Of a stretch of 5,734 nucleotides of DNA, positions 1 to 4,730 are shown piece by piece; the stretch's first letter is position 1; each line of letters begins with the position of its first letter. Origin of the DNA: Elusimicrobiota bacterium (GTDB taxonomy: Bacteria > Elusimicrobiota > Elusimicrobia > Elusimicrobiales > UBA9959). Both the position numbers and the translations under genes were made by a program. The stretch is taken from contig DAOWGR010000155.1 in the NCBI GenBank assembly GCA_030637365.1, positions 1-5,734 of the forward strand, written 5' to 3'. Under the pieces are notes generated by a model. The model was not told the origin of the DNA. It searched no databases and saw only the letters and a list, made by a program, of their open reading frames with translations.

Positions 1-2052
1 AACCTGTTCTTGATAAACAATGGTTCCGTAAGTGTCTTTTAAAATAGGCTCAAGTATGTGGTGATCGTAAACTATTTTTTTTCTGCCGTGCTTTCTTTCA
101 ACAAATTCAACCAGCATGCCGCTTTGTATCGGACCCGGGCGATAAAGCGCCACTAAAGCCGAAATATCGCTGAAAAGCGACGGCTTCAATCCTCTTATTA
201 ATTCCCTCATGCCCTCGCTTTCAAGCTGAAATATTCCGGCGGTATTTCCGGACGATAAAAGCTCAAAAGTTTTTTCATCATCAAGAGGTATCTTGTAAAT
301 GTCAAAATCGGTTTTCTTTTTTTTAATTATTTTTGAAGCCATGTCTATGACGGCCAAGGTTCTGAGCCCCAAAAAATCAACTTTTAAAAGCCCGAGTTTT
401 GTAAGCATTTCACCGTCATACTGAGTCGTTACGATATTTTTTGTGTTTCTATTGGCAACGGGAGCGTAGTGAACCACCGGCTTGCTGGTTATAACCACGC
501 CGGCGGCGTGAACTCCGACATGCCTTTTAAGCCCTTCAACTTTTTGAGCGATTTCAAAAAGTTTTTTAATTTTTGGATCTTTCAACTCTTTTTTAACTTC
601 CTCGCTTTCATTGATTATCTGATATAAAGTCGCGTTCTGATCCCGCGGAAACATTTTGGTTATTTTGCTGACATCATCAAGCGGGATATCCATAACGCGG
701 CCGATATCTTTAATGGCGGCCTTGGCTTTCAGCGTTCCGTATGTGATAATGCTCGCGACATTATTTTCGCCGTATTTTTTTCTCACATATTCAATAACCT
801 CGGCCCGCCCCTCGCCTGAAAAATCTATGTCCAAATCCGGCATCGTATTGCGGTCGGGATTTAAAAATCTTTCAAACAGCAAACCGTGTTTTAACGGATC
901 CACTCTGGTAATATCAAGAGCGAAAGCGACTAAAGAGCCGGCGCCGCTTCCCCTGCCGGGACCGACGGGATTGCCCACTTCTCTGGCATGCTCTATAAAA
1001 TCCATCACTATTAAAAAATAGCTTGAAAAACCCATTCTCTTTATAACCGAAAGCTCATAATCAAGCCTTTTCTTATACTCATCGCCGATTCTGCCCATCT
1101 TCTTTTTAAGGCCTTCAATGCAATACTGCTCCAGACATTCCGCGTCATCTTTAAATTTCACGGGCTGTTTAAATTTCGGCAAATGAAATTTTCCCGTTTC
1201 AATTTTTAAATTGCATCTTTCGGCTATTGTTATGGTATTTTTCACGGCCTCGGGCGTATGGGAAAAAAGTTCAATCATCTCCTCGGGAGATTTATAATAC
1301 AATTCATGCGTCGTCAGCCTCATTCTGTTGGGATCACTGAGTATTGAACGGGTGGAAACGCAGATATGAGCGTCATGAGCTTCCCAATCATCCTTACTCT
1401 GATAATGGCAGTCATTGGTGGCCACCAAAGGCAAATTTGTTTTTTTCGCCACTTCAAGAATATTTTTAAGCGCCGCCGTCTCTTCGGGTATGCCATGATC
1501 CATTATTTCAAGATAAAAATTGCCTTTGCCGAGTATATCCGAATATTTTCCCGCGAGTTTTACCGCCTCATCAATATTACCCGCCGCGCACTCTTTTGTT
1601 ATATGCCCCTTAAGACAGCCGGAAAGAACAATAAGGCCTTTCTTATGTTTGGCCAAAAGCTCCAAATCTATTCTTGGGTCATGATAAAAACCTTCAAGAA
1701 ATCCTTTGCTCACAAGCTCCATCAAATTATGATAGCCCTCCATATCCGAAGCCAATACGGTAAGATGCCCGTTGTCTCTTCTCTTTGTGCCGGTTTTTAC
1801 CGTCATTAGGCCTGGAGCCATATACAATTCACAGCCGATTATCGGTTTTATGCCCAATGAAGACGCCGCGAAATAAAATTCCATGGCGCCGTACATATTG
1901 CCGTGATCGGTAAGCGCGAAAGCCGGAACTTTTTTATCGGCAAGCGACTTCAAAAAACCTGACGGATGATTGCCATCGGTAATTTTCAGCATACCGTCCA
2001 AAAGAGAATAGGTTGAATGATTATGTAAATGGATAAATCCGGCGGATTTCAT
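1..2052 (-). CDS. dnaE: DNA polymerase III subunit alpha, N-terminal 684 codons (partial)
   Basis: This is the catalytic subunit of the replicative DNA polymerase, which elongates both strands at the fork together with the beta clamp and clamp loader. My translation of the minus strand is open from ATG at 2052 to base 1. It shows a PHP domain at about residues 6-290, with HLHNHS at 8-13, LTDHGN at 47-52 and ATNDCHY at 211-217. The glycine-rich GPGRGSGAGS follows at 364-373. The palm motif PDLDIDF is at 405-411, and KVDFLGL supplies a further aspartate at D559. These spacings match the catalytic aspartates of E. coli alpha (D401, D403, D555). FQLES follows later, and the fragment ends at VYQEQV, near the fingers. 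The family is usually about 1,100-1,200 residues, so roughly 40% lies outside the window. No clear Shine-Dalgarno site precedes the ATG. An upstream ATG at 2059 is out of frame. The short form without an N-terminal DEDD exonuclease separates it from PolC. Identification is secure; only the start is slightly uncertain. Confidence 0.97.
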   Translation of the reverse strand, partial: MKSAGFIHLHNHSTYSLLDGMLKITDGNHPSGFLKSLADKKVPAFALTDHGNMYGAMEFYFAASSLGIKPIIGCELYMAPGLMTVKTGTKRRDNGHLTVLASDMEGYHNLMELVSKGFLEGFYHDPRIDLELLAKHKKGLIVLSGCLKGHITKECAAGNIDEAVKLAGKYSDILGKGNFYLEIMDHGIPEETAALKNILEVAKKTNLPLVATNDCHYQSKDDWEAHDAHICVSTRSILSDPNRMRLTTHELYYKSPEEMIELFSHTPEAVKNTITIAERCNLKIETGKFHLPKFKQPVKFKDDAECLEQYCIEGLKKKMGRIGDEYKKRLDYELSVIKRMGFSSYFLIVMDFIEHAREVGNPVGPGRGSGAGSLVAFALDITRVDPLKHGLLFERFLNPDRNTMPDLDIDFSGEGRAEVIEYVRKKYGENNVASIITYGTLKAKAAIKDIGRVMDIPLDDVSKITKMFPRDQNATLYQIINESEEVKKELKDPKIKKLFEIAQKVEGLKRHVGVHAAGVVITSKPVVHYAPVANRNTKNIVTTQYDGEMLTKLGLLKVDFLGLRTLAVIDMASKIIKKKKTDFDIYKIPLDDEKTFELLSSGNTAGIFQLESEGMRELIRGLKPSLFSDISALVALYRPGPIQSGMLVEFVERKHGRKKIVYDHHILEPILKDTYGTIVYQEQV

Positions 2053-2062
2053 ATATCATATA

Positions 2063-2091
2063 ATTATATAATTAAACGGCGCGGCAGCGAA
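2063..2091 (-). promoter_or_regulatory. Candidate dnaE promoter, possibly giving a leaderless mRNA
   Basis: On the minus strand a perfect TATAAT lies at 2068-2063. It is separated by 17 bp from TTCGCT (2091-2086), which matches the -35 consensus at only three of six positions. Transcription would be expected to start around 2056, only a few bases before the dnaE ATG at 2052. That would fit the absence of a Shine-Dalgarno site. The surroundings are very AT-rich, so a chance TATAAT is possible, and another promoter further upstream is not excluded. Confidence 0.35.
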
Positions 2092-2103
2092 ATGATAGTT
2101 TTG

Positions 2104-2158
2104 TCCAATACAGGATGAACCTGAAATTAAAAACTTTTCCAATATAAATGAGCCTGAA
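2104..2158. repeat. Imperfect direct repeat, two copies 34 bp apart
   Basis: Two 21-22 bp copies lie at 2104-2125 and 2138-2158. Both begin TCCAATA and end CCTGAA, with ATGA in the middle and a few differences between them. They sit in the spacer between the divergent dnaE and the exported-protein gene. A pair spaced by about three helical turns could be a double binding site, or it could be the remains of a duplication or of a mobile-element end. The sequence does not decide between these. Confidence 0.5.
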
Positions 2159-2246
2159 CATGACTTGCGAAAATTTTAAGCCAAAAGACCTATATTAAAG
2201 AATCAAAATACCCATATTTCAGATAGGAAATATAACTTCGCTTTTT

Positions 2247-2261
2247 AGGGCATAATGCCCT
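2247..2261. promoter_or_regulatory. 15-bp palindrome (operator-like dyad)
   Basis: AGGGCATAATGCCCT is a perfect 7+7 dyad around one central A. It lies 61 bp before the start codon of the exported-protein gene. There is no T-run on the 3' side on either strand (T's precede it and A's follow it on the plus strand), so it does not look like an intrinsic terminator. A dyad of this size in a spacer suggests a dimeric repressor or activator site. No regulator gene is visible nearby. Confidence 0.4.
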
Positions 2262-2262
2262 T

Positions 2263-2286
2263 ATGAAAAAGCCTTTTATCCGCTAA
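2263..2286 (+). other. Seven-codon reading frame MKKPFIR, echo of the downstream start
   Basis: ATG at 2263 begins MKKPFIR followed by TAA. It lies 59 bp upstream of the true gene, which begins MKKPFKIK. There is no convincing ribosome binding site before it, because the palindrome at 2247-2261 occupies that position. It may be a decayed duplicate of the gene start, a minimal leader, or coincidence: lysine-rich starts are common in exported proteins, although the match here also covers P and F. It is listed for the similarity, not as an established gene. Confidence 0.2.
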
Positions 2287-2321
2287 ACTGTAAATATACC
2301 GGATACAAAAAAAGAGGCTCC

Positions 2322-2987
2322 ATGAAAAAACCATTCAAAATCAAAACTATTTTTTGGACTTTGGCGATTTCTTTTTTTGCGTCCATAAATTTTCAAGCGA
2401 CGGCCCGGGATTTCAACTCTTATTTTGACAATAAAGCCGAAACCGGCAATCTGTCTGAATTTGTAAAAAGCGTTCAAACCTCAAAAACCGGCATATCAAA
2501 TATCAAACCTGAAATCGCAGAACGGCAAATACGCCATAATTCAGCCGGCAACATTTTTAACCGCGCTCGCACGCTGGATAATCACGCGAAAAAAGACAAA
2601 CGGCTTACCGGCACGAAAACAACCGTTAAAGAATTCGGATTTATAAAACCCACTCATAATTTTAAAACGATAATGCCCGATAATCGCCTAATGACGCTTA
2701 CCAAGATTGAAGAGTATTACGACGGCACTTTGGTTTATAAGGGATGGCACAGAAATAAAGGCCGCGCGTATTTAATTCTCGCGAAAACCGCTTATGAGTA
2801 CAGACTGATCTGCAAACCTGTGAACGGCATTTATACAATTGTTAAATCTGAAAAAGCCGTAATCGCTTTTCCCAGCGGAGAAAACCATCTGCTTACCGCG
2901 ATGATCAGAGTTATCAGATTTGTGGATGTTCATATAAAAGGAAGCTTTGATGAAATACCTGATTTCAATGGCCGCAGTTGTTATTAA
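2322..2987 (+). CDS. Exported protein of unknown family
   Basis: This 221-residue protein has a classical signal peptide. It has a basic start (MKKPFKIK), a hydrophobic core at about residues 9-23 and a likely signal peptidase I site after ATA at residue 28, so the mature protein would lie outside the cytoplasmic membrane. Residues 30-105 are polar, rich in Lys, Asn and Thr, and probably flexible. Residues 115-215 alternate hydrophobic and polar residues (for example GTLVYKGW, AYLILAKTAYEYRL, YTIVKSEKAVIAF), which suggests a small beta-rich domain. Only two cysteines follow the signal (C164, C220). I see no lipobox, catalytic motif or transmembrane helix in the mature part. The start is supported by GAGG at 2314-2317, four bases before ATG. 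The gene stands alone between divergent dnaE and the Nudix unit. I do not recognise the family, and the function is unknown. Confidence 0.8.
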   Translation: MKKPFKIKTIFWTLAISFFASINFQATARDFNSYFDNKAETGNLSEFVKSVQTSKTGISNIKPEIAERQIRHNSAGNIFNRARTLDNHAKKDKRLTGTKTTVKEFGFIKPTHNFKTIMPDNRLMTLTKIEEYYDGTLVYKGWHRNKGRAYLILAKTAYEYRLICKPVNGIYTIVKSEKAVIAFPSGENHLLTAMIRVIRFVDVHIKGSFDEIPDFNGRSCY

Positions 2988-3006
2988 TACGCGACTGCCT
3001 TAAAAT

Positions 3007-3024
3007 AAAAATCCGATTTTTTTT
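3007..3024 (+). terminator. Weak AT-only hairpin with T-run after the exported-protein gene
   Basis: AAAAAT (3007-3012) pairs with ATTTTT (3016-3021) around CCG, and T's continue to 3024. It sits 20 bp after the stop codon of the exported-protein gene. The stem has no G-C pair, so it would be a poor intrinsic terminator alone. The C-rich, G-poor stretch just downstream may be the more important signal. Confidence 0.3.
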
Positions 3025-3030
3025 AATTTA

Positions 3031-3100
3031 TTCCAAAATCAGCCATTACCCATCTTTAAATAAACACCAATCACCCCAAACCAAAATTTAATTCTTTCAT
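3031..3100 (+). terminator. C-rich, G-depleted stretch, possible Rho-utilisation site
   Basis: In these 70 bases I count 21 C and one G on the plus strand. RNA from this strand would be nearly unstructured and rich in cytosine, which is the known signature of Rho loading sites. The stretch follows the stop codon of the exported-protein gene by about 45 bp and precedes the Nudix promoter region. It holds no gene that I can see. The Rho assignment is inference from composition only. Confidence 0.3.
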
Positions 3101-3110
3101 AAGTTTCGGC

Positions 3111-3139
3111 TTCATGCTATCAATGCAATCATATATAAT
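3111..3139 (+). promoter_or_regulatory. Candidate promoter of the Nudix unit
   Basis: A perfect TATAAT lies at 3134-3139, with TTCATG 17 bp upstream (3111-3116, three of six consensus matches). Transcription would begin near 3145-3147. This is 84-86 bp before the Nudix start codon and practically at the ATG of the small frame at 3145. The arrangement resembles the candidate dnaE promoter: a perfect -10, a poor -35 and an ATG within about ten bases of the -10. Confidence 0.45.
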
Positions 3140-3144
3140 AAAGC

Positions 3145-3234
3145 ATGGCTCAAAAAAACACTTTGCTAAAACAAGGTGTATTTAATGACGCGCGAGCGCG
3201 TAGCATGGCGGACACCAAGGAGACTGCAAGATGA
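3145..3234 (+). CDS. Possible 29-residue leader peptide coupled to the Nudix gene
   Basis: ATG at 3145 opens a 29-codon frame that begins MAQKNTLLKQ and ends TKETAR. Its TGA overlaps the Nudix ATG as ATGA, a common arrangement for translational coupling. It has no Shine-Dalgarno site and would be translated from a leaderless or near-leaderless message if the TATAAT at 3134-3139 is the promoter. The predicted peptide is hydrophilic and charged, with no membrane segment and no run of one amino acid that would suggest classical attenuation. The Nudix ribosome binding site lies inside this frame, so ribosomes moving through it could open the inverted repeats around that site. A frame of this length can occur by chance, so the call is tentative. 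Confidence 0.25.
   Translation: MAQKNTLLKQGVFNDARARSMADTKETAR
3175..3222 (+). promoter_or_regulatory. Nested inverted repeats abutting the Nudix ribosome binding site
   Basis: An inner dyad ACGCGCGAGCGCGT (3188-3201) can form a 5-bp GC stem with a CGAG loop. An outer pair, GGTGT (3175-3179) with ACACC (3212-3216), encloses it. The strong Shine-Dalgarno sequence AAGGAG is at 3217-3222, directly after the outer arm and eight bases before ATG 3231. The structure could modulate access to the ribosome binding site. No ligand or protein partner is suggested by the sequence. Confidence 0.35.
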
Positions 3235-3782
3235 GAAAAATAAAACTTCTGGAAAAAAAGCTGAAAGCCAAAAGAATTTTTACGGGTAAAGCGGTTGGAT
3301 TTAATGTTGACACCATAATACTTCCAAACGGAAAAACGGCAACCAGAGAATATATGAGTCATCCGGGAGCCGTAGCCGTGCTTGGAATTCTTAAAAACGG
3401 GGATATAATATTTGTCAAACAATACAGATATCCCATAAAAACGGCAACATATGAAATACCGGCCGGCAAACTTCATTCAAAAAAAGATAATTTTTTAAAA
3501 AGAGCTGTAGCCGAACTTAAAGAAGAAACGGGTTATTCCGCCAAAAAATTGAAACATCTTATTGATTTCTGGCCCACTCCCGCGTTTTCAAATGAATTGC
3601 TTAGAATATATCTCGCCACCGATTTAAAAGCGGGAAAAGCCATGCCCGATGAAGATGAATTTCTTAAACCGGAATTTATACCGCTCAACAAAGCCCTGAA
3701 AATGATAAAAACCGGAAAAATCAAAGACTCAAAAACCATCATCGCCCTGCAGGCTTATGTAATCAAGGTAAAGGGTGTGTAG
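3231..3782 (+). CDS. Nudix hydrolase, ADP-ribose pyrophosphatase type (NudF/YqkG-like)
   Basis: Enzymes of this group are cytosolic and split ADP-ribose into AMP and ribose 5-phosphate, which limits unwanted ADP-ribosylation. The protein has 183 residues, close to the usual length. It has the family landmarks in order: SHPGAVAVL at 43-51, VKQYRYPI at 62-69 and YEIPAGK at 74-80. The Nudix box spans 79-102, PTPAFSNE is at 115-122, and the acidic DEDEF (140-144) is where the second catalytic glutamate loop lies. A proline about 15 residues after the box is the known marker of ADP-ribose substrates. The box ends in AELKEETGY, so the metal-binding glutamates E95, E98 and E99 are present. However, the canonical arginine before E95 is alanine, the early glutamate position is lysine (K85), and there is one extra residue. 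AAGGAG eight bases upstream fixes the start. The family is certain, the substrate likely, and full activity less so. Confidence 0.93.
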   Translation: MRKIKLLEKKLKAKRIFTGKAVGFNVDTIILPNGKTATREYMSHPGAVAVLGILKNGDIIFVKQYRYPIKTATYEIPAGKLHSKKDNFLKRAVAELKEETGYSAKKLKHLIDFWPTPAFSNELLRIYLATDLKAGKAMPDEDEFLKPEFIPLNKALKMIKTGKIKDSKTIIALQAYVIKVKGV

Positions 3783-3797
3783 TAGAGAGGGTTGCTT

Positions 3798-3840
3798 TCC
3801 CGCATCGGCGCGGCGCTTTAAGCGCCGTGATTATGCGGGA
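3798..3840. repeat. Nested inverted repeat after the Nudix gene
   Basis: Outer arms TCCCGCAT (3798-3805) and ATGCGGGA (3833-3840) are perfectly complementary. Inside them, CGGCGCTT (3811-3818) and AAGCGCCG (3820-3827) form a second perfect dyad around one T. The whole can fold as two stacked GC-rich stems, 15 bp after the Nudix stop codon. No T-run follows, so it is not a textbook intrinsic terminator. It could stabilise the 3' end of the Nudix message or be a dispersed extragenic palindrome. Confidence 0.6.
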
Positions 3841-3882
3841 ACGATATGGGTAGGAACGATATGGGTAGAAACGATATGGATA
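3838..3882. repeat. Three tandem 15-bp units
   Basis: Two identical copies of GGAACGATATGGGTA (3838-3852 and 3853-3867) are followed by a third with two changes (3868-3882). The first unit shares its initial three bases with the right outer arm of the preceding inverted repeat. Fifteen is a multiple of three, so the plus-strand frame running through it reads TIW three times. That frame has no ribosome binding site and starts inside the Nudix gene, so I treat this as a non-coding minisatellite. Confidence 0.85.
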
Positions 3883-3909
3883 AAAGTAATGGCGGTAAAA
3901 ATAAATAAA

Positions 3910-3944
3910 AAAACAGCCGACTTTTTTTATCAGTCGGCTGTTTT
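3910..3944. terminator. Strong bidirectional intrinsic terminator between convergent genes
   Basis: AAAACAGCCGACT (3910-3922) pairs perfectly with AGTCGGCTGTTTT (3932-3944), giving a 13-bp stem with a nine-base loop. The A-rich left side and T-rich right side supply a U-run for either strand. It lies 127 bp after the Nudix stop codon and 66 bp after the stop of the opposing pentapeptide-repeat gene, as expected for a shared terminator. Confidence 0.85.
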
Positions 3945-4010
3945 AAAATGCTTCAAAATAACCTTGTTCCAAACTTATTTAACTTTTATCTTTTCCCCGT
4001 TTCTTCGCTT

Positions 4011-4625
4011 CTAAAAAGCGGCTGACAGCCATTTAACTCCGGTTAGGATTGTCTCGTCGTTATACCTGCATCCGCCCATATCGCTCATTATCACGGTGGC
4101 GTTCTTCAGTATGGTTCCCCTCAGGTCGGCGCCGTATAAATTGGCATAATCCATATTTGCCAATGTCAAATCGGCTCCTCTCAAATCAGCCTTCCACAAA
4201 GTGGCGGAACTCAAGTTTGCGCCGATTAAATTCGCGCCTCTAAGGTCGCACTTTATCGTTGAGCCGCTCAGATTTGCCGCTTTCAGATTAACTCCCGCCA
4301 AACTGCAAGCGCCCGTCAAACCTTTTATCTTTCCGTTTAAATAAGAATTTCTCAAATCGGCGCACGCGCCCGTTTTGGTATTTACCAAATCCTCAACGGT
4401 AATTTTATTGTATCCTTCATTTCCCGCGGCATCCTTGCAAACCCATCTTTCCCCGTCAAACACGGGCTGATAAATCGAATTATTATGGCGACTTGCGTCA
4501 TAATGAGAATAAGAACCGACCGCGTCTCTAAAATCAGCCGGATATTTGGGCGTATATTTGGCTGTTGACACGAAATAAACAGCCGATAATAAAATAATAT
4601 AAAAAAGCGCTACCATTGTCTTCAT
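4011..4625 (-). CDS. Exported pentapeptide-repeat protein
   Basis: This 204-residue protein starts with MKTMVALF and a hydrophobic stretch at about residues 4-21 ending VSTA. The stretch is either a signal peptide cleaved near residue 22 or an N-terminal anchor, which places the rest outside the cytoplasm. Residues 23-85 form a non-repeat region. From about 88 to 183 the sequence follows the pentapeptide pattern A(D/N)LXX, for example ANLSG, ANLIG, ANLSS, ADLRG, ADLTL, ANLYG and ADLRG. Known proteins of this pattern fold as a right-handed quadrilateral beta-helix and usually serve in binding, not catalysis. It has five cysteines (63, 88, 107, 126, 176), notable in an exported protein. The frame is open to an ATG at 4646, but GGGGGAGG at 4637-4630 sits just before ATG 4625, so the later start is chosen. 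The function is unknown. Gyrase-protecting members of the family are cytoplasmic, so that role is unlikely here. Confidence 0.88.
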   Translation of the reverse strand: MKTMVALFYIILLSAVYFVSTAKYTPKYPADFRDAVGSYSHYDASRHNNSIYQPVFDGERWVCKDAAGNEGYNKITVEDLVNTKTGACADLRNSYLNGKIKGLTGACSLAGVNLKAANLSGSTIKCDLRGANLIGANLSSATLWKADLRGADLTLANMDYANLYGADLRGTILKNATVIMSDMGGCRYNDETILTGVKWLSAAF

Positions 4626-4655
4626 GATACCTCCCCCTGTAAACACACATGTCCA

Positions 4656-4684
4656 ATTCTACATGACGCATTCCAACTTGTCAA
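4656..4684 (-). promoter_or_regulatory. Near-consensus sigma-70-type promoter of the pentapeptide-repeat gene
   Basis: On the minus strand a perfect TTGACA (4684-4679), a 17-bp spacer and TAGAAT (4661-4656, five of six matches) form a strong housekeeping promoter. The predicted transcription start near 4649 leaves a leader of about 24 bases that contains the strong ribosome binding site at 4637-4630. This promoter makes the gene independent of the upstream NERD gene on the same strand. Confidence 0.75.
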
Positions 4685-4730
4685 GCGCGTATCCCTTTAC
4701 ACTATTATCCAATCCGGGCTTCAATAATAC

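Noticed and set aside
656..1021. Plus-strand 121-codon open frame opposite dnaE
   Set aside because: It lies wholly antisense to conserved dnaE motifs, has no ribosome binding site, and its sequence is explained by the other strand.
1366..1809. Plus-strand 147-codon open frame
   Set aside because: It is antisense to the dnaE PHP domain, which is clearly conserved; the frame is a shadow.
2101..2160. Insertion-sequence end in the dnaE spacer
   Set aside because: The two repeats recall transposon end repeats, but there is no transposase, no matching opposite end and no target duplication, so only the repeat itself is reported.
2165..2196. Promoter for the exported-protein gene (TTGCGA and TATATT)
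   Set aside because: The 20-bp spacer is too long and both boxes are imperfect; no convincing promoter was found for this gene.
3150..3476. Minus-strand 108-codon open frame over the Nudix start
   Set aside because: It is antisense to the Nudix gene with no ribosome binding site or recognisable product.
3775..4014. Plus-strand frame reading TIW repeats
   Set aside because: It starts inside the Nudix gene, has no ribosome binding site, and runs through the tandem repeats and the terminator hairpin, so it is unlikely to be a real gene.
4623..4646. Earlier ATG at 4646 for the pentapeptide-repeat gene
   Set aside because: It would place the strong ribosome binding site GGGGGAGG inside the coding region and spoil the signal peptide; ATG 4625 fits both.
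4700..4730. Hairpin with ATTAT/ATAAT arms after the NERD stop codon
   Set aside because: The stem is short, AT-only and interrupted, and there is no T-run, so I do not call it a terminator.
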